DNA from: CAYMKL01 sp964390805
Lineage (GTDB): Bacteria > Chloroflexota > Anaerolineae > VGOG01
Direction: 5' to 3'
DNA: 8,977 nt
Assembly: GCA_964390805.1 (NCBI GenBank)
Contig: CAYMKL010000202.1
Span: 1-8,977, forward strand
Part shown: in pieces, positions 5,851 through 8,977 of the stretch
How positions within the stretch are numbered: position 1 is the first letter of the stretch
How the letters are laid out: the number at the start of each line of letters is the position of its first letter
Notes under the pieces: generated by a model
Database searches by the model: none
What the model was told of the DNA's origin: nothing
Seen by the model: only the letters and a program-made list of their open reading frames with translations
Position numbers and translations under genes: made by a program

Positions 5851-6510
5851 CTATTCTTCCCTTCTCAACGAGGAGGGGGAGCGGGTGTCCCCCTCCTCGA
5901 CTTGGCCGTCCAGCCAGGCTACCATTTCCCCGCAAAGTTGCAGTGAAGCAATCAAGCAAGCTTCGAGCTCCTCGCTGGATGGCGGGTGCCAGGCGTGGTG
6001 GAGTTCCTCGACCGCTTTCTGGAGCGCCTCGAAGAAGGTTTGCTCTTCTTCTGGCGTCAGCTCGGGCAGTGGCGGCCACTGCTCCTGAAGAAAGCGCCTG
6101 GCTGTGACTATCGGGGCTACGTAGAACTTGCGTTCCTGGCGGTCCAGGATCAGCCAGTGATCAGCCTCGAAATCAGAACTCCCCAGGTTGAGGGGGAGCA
6201 GTCCTGAGCCGTCACAGGCATCGCAAGGGTCGTTCTCCAGGGTGTTGGTCGTGCCTCGGCCCTCGCATCTTGGGCATGGCAGCCATAGATGGGGAGCTAT
6301 AGCGCGATGGTTCTCGAATTCTATCCACGCCCACCAGTCGCCGTCTCCGCCGATCTGGCCGTCGTCGTACATCACCTCGTCGCCCGCTGGTTGCCAATAG
6401 AAGGCGACGTGGCGGGCGCCACCGTCGTAGCCCAGGGCTGCTTCGAGCTGAGGGGGTACTGGGGCTTTGAGGGGTATGAGTAGCTGCGTGGTTTCATTCA
6501 TGGGTATCAT
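5851..6510 (-). CDS. DnaJ-type zinc-finger protein of unknown function
   Basis: 219 residues from ATG 6510, with CAGGAG 8 nt upstream; that ribosome binding site is the end of a copy of the 14-bp motif. An in-frame ATG at 6501 is a less well-spaced alternative. The centre holds two CxxCxGxG motifs, CPRCEGRG (79-86) and CDACDGSG (96-103), which would bind one zinc ion as in the cysteine-rich region of DnaJ. The J domain is absent, so this is not a DnaJ chaperone. A Trp- and acid-rich N-terminal half (DWWAWIEFENH) and a helical, acidic C-terminal half (LTPEEEQTFFEALQKAVEEL) flank it. It is the last gene of the replication operon, followed by the 9-bp repeats and the terminator. Function unknown. 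Confidence 0.8.
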   Translation of the reverse strand: MIPMNETTQLLIPLKAPVPPQLEAALGYDGGARHVAFYWQPAGDEVMYDDGQIGGDGDWWAWIEFENHRAIAPHLWLPCPRCEGRGTTNTLENDPCDACDGSGLLPLNLGSSDFEADHWLILDRQERKFYVAPIVTARRFLQEQWPPLPELTPEEEQTFFEALQKAVEELHHAWHPPSSEELEACLIASLQLCGEMVAWLDGQVEEGDTRSPSSLRREE

Positions 6511-6521
6511 TGTAAAAACTC

Positions 6522-6581
6522 CTGACTGTTTTGATGTGCAGACAGCCTCGTCGGGCCGTGAGGCTGTCTGACTGTTTTGGC
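6522..6581 (-). repeat. Two copies of the ACCAAAACAGTCAG motif flanking an inverted repeat
   Basis: Minus-strand copies are GCCAAAACAGTCAG (6581-6568) and ATCAAAACAGTCAG (6535-6522). The first begins 6 nt after the stop of the ribbon-helix-helix gene. The second runs straight into the AGGAG ribosome binding site of the zinc-finger gene. Between them lies a perfect 10-bp inverted repeat. Confidence 0.8.
6540..6569. promoter_or_regulatory. Perfect inverted repeat in the RHH / zinc-finger gene gap
   Basis: AGACAGCCTC (6540-6549) and its complement GAGGCTGTCT (6560-6569) form a 10-bp stem with a 10-nt loop. No U-run follows on the minus strand, so it is not a classical terminator of that operon. 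It may be an operator, an attenuator or an RNA-processing hairpin. Its right arm overlaps the end of a 14-bp motif copy by two bases. Confidence 0.65.
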
Positions 6582-6585
6582 GTTG

Positions 6586-6798
6586 CTAGATCTGCGGCCC
6601 GAACAACGCCTCGACGTCTTGCCGAGCAGATCGCCTGGCGCTGGGTAGCTGCGGAGCAGGCTTCTCCAGGTTGTTGGCGTATACCCCCAGGGCTCGGCGG
6701 AAAATCACCGCTGGGGACCAACCAGGATGCCGCTCCTTGACCCGCTCGATGTTGAGTTGATCCTCTTCGGAAATGTAGAACGTGATCTTGGTAAACAT
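6586..6798 (-). CDS. Ribbon-helix-helix-like DNA-binding protein
   Basis: 70 residues from ATG 6798, with AAAAGGAG 8 nt upstream. An upstream in-frame start is possible but lacks such a site. Residues 1-40 fit the ribbon-helix-helix (Arc/CopG) plan: a beta-strand FTKITFYIS, a first helix EEDQLNIERVKERH, a turn at GW and a second helix SPAVIFRRALGVYANNLE. Such proteins dimerise through the strands, which insert into the DNA major groove. The C-terminal tail (QLPSARRSARQDVEALFGPQ) is basic and probably flexible. Family members usually act as small transcription regulators, antitoxins or plasmid partition factors. Copies of the 14-bp motif lie just downstream, which makes self-regulation a reasonable guess, not a demonstrated fact. 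Confidence 0.75.
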   Translation of the reverse strand: MFTKITFYISEEDQLNIERVKERHPGWSPAVIFRRALGVYANNLEKPAPQLPSARRSARQDVEALFGPQI

Positions 6799-6802
6799 GT
6801 GA

Positions 6803-6910
6803 TCATCTCCTTTTCCCGACCATTTTGGCAATGCCGCCGGCACGATCTATCCAGTGGCGGCCATTGAACCACTGCCAGCGAACGTGGCGGAGAGTCCCCA
6901 TTTCCTCCAT
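6803..6910 (-). CDS. Possible small protein, perhaps the end of a frame-broken gene
   Basis: A 35-residue frame from ATG 6910 encodes MEEMGTLRHVRWQWFNGRHW followed by IDRAGGIAKMVGKRR and ends in a TGA inside the spacer between the AGGAG and the ATG of the RHH gene. The ribosome binding site is poor (GAGG 11 nt upstream). The 100 nt before it, in another frame, also look coding: from CTG 7013 they read LVDHFLENDRTGPTLEAALQ then RQIAKVQRREAKRR. Skipping one base near 6910 joins the two into a product of about 70 residues. No start codon other than CTG is present for that longer product. Whether this is one broken gene, two tiny genes or chance is unresolved; no family is recognised. Confidence 0.35.
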   Translation of the reverse strand: MEEMGTLRHVRWQWFNGRHWIDRAGGIAKMVGKRR

Positions 6911-7006
6911 TTCGACGCTTGGCCTCACGGCGCTGCACCTTGGCGATCTGGCGTTGCAGTGCCGCTTCGAGGGTGGGGCCGGTGCGGTCGTTTTCGAGGA
7001 AATGGT

Positions 7007-7906
7007 CTACCAGGTATTACTGGCGGCCTGGTAGTCTTCGGCGCATTCGGCCAGGGCGCGTTTGATCGTCCCCTGGCCATAGGTCTGGCCGTTACTGTAG
7101 TGCCTCTCGTCCCACTTGGGTCTGAACAGGCCGCTCTGCCTGAAAAGCTGATCCATCCTGGCAGTGTCGCCGCTGGCCCAGAAGGCCAGGAAGTTGCACA
7201 GGGCCAGGTCCGCCTCTGACTGAGAGTCGTAGTCTGAGAAGTCGCCTTCCCACAGGCGGGCAAACCTGTCTCCGTTACGGGCGCTGGTGGCTCTGCGCAA
7301 CAGTTCCTGGTCGCTGTCGGGAGTTAAGGGTGATGCGCGTGGGCGATGACTGGGTTCTGAGCGGCCAAACAGGTGGGCATGGAGGCATGCGAGCTCGGCC
7401 TGGCGTCTCTCAATGATGCGGAAGGTGCGCCAGACGTGGCCGGTCACGGTGAAGTAGCGGTTGGTATCGTACATCTCGACGTCGCCCTTGCGCCTGGCCC
7501 CTGGCGGGAGGCGCCCCCTGACGATGACGTGGAGGCCGGCACGAGAGGGACTGATCTCGGTGTAGCTTGAGAGCTGCGCGACGATGCGGGCTGCCTGAGA
7601 GCTCAGCCTGCCGTCGCGCAGGCAGTGGTCGAGGTCTATGCCGGCGAAGGGCGTGTCGGTGAAGACGAACCCGATTCCATCTGCCTGGCCGTAGCAGACG
7701 TTGGCCAGGGCCTGTTCGAAGCTGCGCCAGGTGGTGGGATCGGTGGTGCTGGCGGGTTGGTTTATGCCGGGCGTGCGGGGTACTTTGTCGTCTTTCCACA
7801 CCACCCAGCGAGTCAGACAGGCCAGTTCTAGCGGGATGTTTTTCCAGTACTCTTCCACGAGGCTGGAGGTCTTGCACTTGGGACAATCCCGAAGAATCTT
7901 CGGCAT
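7007..7906 (-). CDS. Primase-polymerase (AEP/PrimPol), NrS-1-like
   Basis: 299 residues from ATG 7906, with AGGAGG 8 nt upstream; an upstream extension would run through the preceding gene in another frame. The protein has a CPKC pair at 8-11, then an archaeo-eukaryotic primase fold: FAGIDLDH gives the metal-binding acidic pair D91/D93 (motif I), SPSRAGLHVIVRG supplies the conserved His126 (motif II), and DVEMYDTNRYFTVTGH carries the motif III acidic residue. Residues about 198-290 (ELLRRATSARNGDRFARLWE, SEADLALCNFLAFWASGDTA, YGQGTIKRALAE) match the helix-bundle domain seen after the PrimPol core in phage NrS-1 polymerase relatives. It should make primers and possibly extend DNA during phage replication. 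No helicase domain follows; a partner would have to be encoded elsewhere or by the host. Confidence 0.85.
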   Translation of the reverse strand: MPKILRDCPKCKTSSLVEEYWKNIPLELACLTRWVVWKDDKVPRTPGINQPASTTDPTTWRSFEQALANVCYGQADGIGFVFTDTPFAGIDLDHCLRDGRLSSQAARIVAQLSSYTEISPSRAGLHVIVRGRLPPGARRKGDVEMYDTNRYFTVTGHVWRTFRIIERRQAELACLHAHLFGRSEPSHRPRASPLTPDSDQELLRRATSARNGDRFARLWEGDFSDYDSQSEADLALCNFLAFWASGDTARMDQLFRQSGLFRPKWDERHYSNGQTYGQGTIKRALAECAEDYQAASNTW

Positions 7907-7907
7907 T

Positions 7908-8192
7908 TTACTCACCTCCTGACTGTTTTGTGGTCGTGATCTCTTTGAGGAGCCCCGCGCCGCGCATGGCACGGAAGAGCTCCTCGACGCTGACGGCACC
8001 GGCCCAGGAGCGTCCCTCCTCCCAGGTGCCATCGTCATGGATGACGTACTCGGCGAAGTAGAAGTAAGCGTGAGTGGCCTCGCACTTGTCCTGTACGGCG
8101 AGGCCAAGTACAGGGTCGAGATGACCCATGTAGTCTCCGGGGCTGCAACTCTTCAGAGCATGAGAGTTAGTTATTCTGAGAATCTTGCGCAT
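7908..8192 (-). CDS. Small unknown protein upstream of PrimPol
   Basis: 94 residues from ATG 8192, with AAGGAGG 9 nt upstream. The protein begins MRKILRITNSHALKSCSPGD and contains an aromatic strand-like stretch, THAYFYFAEYVIHDDGTWEE, suggesting a small alpha/beta or beta-rich fold. No membrane segment or known motif is recognised. Its last codons (KQSGGE) are encoded by a copy of the 14-bp motif together with the ribosome binding site of the PrimPol gene, and its TAA is one base before the PrimPol ATG, so the two genes are probably translationally coupled. A role in replication is inferred only from that position. Confidence 0.7.
   Translation of the reverse strand: MRKILRITNSHALKSCSPGDYMGHLDPVLGLAVQDKCEATHAYFYFAEYVIHDDGTWEEGRSWAGAVSVEELFRAMRGAGLLKEITTTKQSGGE
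7919..7932 (-). repeat. Copy of the ACCAAAACAGTCAG motif at the PrimPol ribosome binding site
   Basis: The minus-strand sequence CACAAAACAGTCAG runs directly into GAGG, giving the ribosome binding site of the PrimPol gene. It lies within the 3' end of the upstream coding sequence. The arrangement is the same as at the zinc-finger gene start (6522-6535). Confidence 0.7.
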
Positions 8193-8209
8193 GTGCTTAT
8201 CCTCCTTCT

Positions 8210-8425
8210 TCAGGTTTCGTTGAACAGCAAGGTGATACGCTTGCGAGGCTGCTCATACAAGTCGTTGTGGGCCTCTTCAATGTTAGCCTCGGGCACGACG
8301 TCGGCCCTGGCGGACAGTTCGATGGTACGCCAGCCGCGCCCAAGGTACTCCTTTGAAGCCCTTAGGAGCACCCCGATCTCTCTGACCTGATAGCCTGCTC
8401 CTTGACCTACAACGTGCATGTTCAT
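8210..8425 (-). CDS. Small unknown protein of the replication operon
   Basis: 71 residues from ATG 8425, preceded by AAAGGAG with a 6-nt spacer; an ATG at 8446 in the same frame lacks a site. The sequence MNMHVVGQGAGYQVREIGVL is followed by a basic helix-like part (LRASKEYLGRGWRTIEL) and ends with EEAHNDLYEQPRKRITLLFN. It looks like a compact alpha/beta protein. No family, membrane segment or metal site is recognised. It is followed after 17 nt by the next gene. Confidence 0.65.
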   Translation of the reverse strand: MNMHVVGQGAGYQVREIGVLLRASKEYLGRGWRTIELSARADVVPEANIEEAHNDLYEQPRKRITLLFNET

Positions 8426-8453
8426 TTCAATCTCCTTTCTTGTCATTCATGGG

Positions 8454-8717
8454 TTAGAACAGTGCGAGTTGCACGCTCTGCCTGGGGTCAATGGGGATGA
8501 CCTCGACGAGAGAGACCTGCGGAGCTGCGGCGATCTCGCGTTCGATGATCACCGGCGCGTCGTCCCCCAGCAGCCAACCGGAGCCTTCGACGGCCTGGTG
8601 GTGTTGCACGAACAGCTCCCCTAGATCGGGGATGGCCGTGTTGGCCACCACCTCCCGCGCCAGTTCCTCCAGGAAGCTGCCTCCCACGCCAGCCTGGGAT
8701 ACCAGGGCCCCGGCCAC
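8454..8717 (-). CDS. Small unknown acidic protein, first gene of the replication operon
   Basis: The start chosen is GTG 8717, which has GGAG 5 nt upstream; TTG 8732 is an alternative (92 instead of 87 residues). The frame is open to a TAA near 8758, and the upstream residues (KVAAAQLLYGDD) look protein-like, so a rare start codon further up is possible. Visible parts are GVGGSFLEELAREVVANTAI, PDLGELFVQHHQAVEGSGWL and a strand-rich C-terminus VSLVEVIPIDPRQSVQLALF. No family is recognised. No convincing promoter was found in front of it, although a TATAAA lies about 45 nt upstream. Confidence 0.6.
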   Translation of the reverse strand: MAGALVSQAGVGGSFLEELAREVVANTAIPDLGELFVQHHQAVEGSGWLLGDDAPVIIEREIAAAPQVSLVEVIPIDPRQSVQLALF

Positions 8718-8774
8718 GTCGTCTCCGTACAAGAGTTGGGCGGCGGCGACCTTTATGATTTATATGGAGAATGA

Positions 8775-8804
8775 TTGGCACTCGCCGGAGGATTGGTGTA
8801 GAAT
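8775..8804 (+). promoter_or_regulatory. Sigma-70-like promoter for the rightward gene
   Basis: TTGGCA (8775-8780) is followed by 18 nt and TAGAAT (8799-8804), one mismatch to consensus in each box. It points away from the replication operon. Transcription would start near 8811, about 20 nt before ATG 8832, with the AAGGAGG site in between. Confidence 0.65.
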
Positions 8805-8831
8805 AGAGCAAATCTGTAAGGAGGTGAACCG

Positions 8832-8977
8832 ATGAGTCCTGTCGAATCCACAGGGGCCTTTGTACACTTCACCATCACACGGCACGAAGGTTACATAACT
8901 GACATCCAGACCAACTCTCCCCAGATCAATCATTTCCTCGACATGATCAAGATGAGCCGCGCATACAATACCTGGGT
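8832..8977 (+). CDS. Unknown protein, plus strand (partial, 3' end outside window)
   Basis: The frame is open from ATG 8832 to the right edge (48 complete codons). AAGGAGG stands 7 nt upstream and a good promoter precedes it, so the start is well supported. The visible sequence is MSPVESTGAFVHFTITRHEG, then YITDIQTNSPQINHFLDMIK and MSRAYNTW. It suggests a strand pair followed by a helix. No family can be named from this part. It is the only gene in the window read rightward, so it marks the boundary of a divergent transcription unit; divergent genes in phages are often regulators, but this is context only. Confidence 0.7.
   Translation, partial: MSPVESTGAFVHFTITRHEGYITDIQTNSPQINHFLDMIKMSRAYNTW

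Noticed and set aside
5399..6079. Long minus-strand open frame (226 codons) crossing the terminator and the 9-bp repeats
   Set aside because: Its composition is low-complexity (Pro/Ser/Thr-rich), it spans a terminator and overlaps the well-supported zinc-finger gene. It results from C-rich sequence on this strand.
6705..6938. Minus-strand frame from GTG 6938 to 6705 as a separate 77-residue gene
   Set aside because: It overlaps most of the RHH gene in another frame, and its second half is Arg/Ser/Pro-rich shadow sequence. Only the stretch before about 6906 looks coding.

Overview
The window looks like part of a tailed bacteriophage or prophage genome. The host is a bacterium: most genes have strong AGGAGG-type ribosome binding sites, and one promoter matches the sigma-70 consensus exactly. 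The sequence is moderately GC-rich. The tail-tip domains seen here (DUF2341/LamG, DNRLRE, HxH/GGDGTGTGDAGP modules) are familiar to me mainly from environmental phages and Chloroflexota or Firmicutes metagenomes, but nothing here fixes the host. No integrase, attachment site, tRNA, CRISPR array or insertion sequence was found.

Layout. Every confident gene is on the minus strand except one at the right edge. From right to left: (a) 8775-8977, a plus-strand promoter and the start of a plus-strand gene. (b) 8717 down to 5851, a tightly packed replication/early operon: three small unknown proteins, a 299-residue primase-polymerase, a doubtful, possibly frame-broken small gene, a ribbon-helix-helix protein and a DnaJ-type zinc-finger protein. 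It is closed by a strong bidirectional terminator at 5696-5734. (c) 4763-5850, about 1.1 kb without convincing genes. It is G-rich on the plus strand and carries three 55-bp repeats, five 9-bp repeats and several copies of a 14-bp motif. (d) A consensus promoter at 4734-4762 that drives the tail-fibre/receptor-binding operon from 4712 to beyond position 1.

How the genes work together. In the structural operon three proteins (at 4340, 3261 and 1018) start with the same 60-residue module, with an HxH pair at residues 41/43, followed by unrelated C-terminal domains. This suggests a common tail-docking piece carrying interchangeable tips. Between them lie a small single-span membrane protein, a DNRLRE protein and a DUF2341-LamG protein broken by an out-of-frame internal deletion, next to a second small frameshifted gene. 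The replication operon has a PrimPol but no helicase or polymerase within the window.

The most unusual signal is the motif ACCAAAACAGTCAG (minus-strand sense). It occurs eight times between 4905 and 7930, always in one orientation. Twice it is fused to the ribosome binding site of a gene, once it flanks a perfect inverted repeat, and the other copies lie in the non-coding region. It may be a shared regulatory site, possibly for the ribbon-helix-helix protein encoded among the copies.
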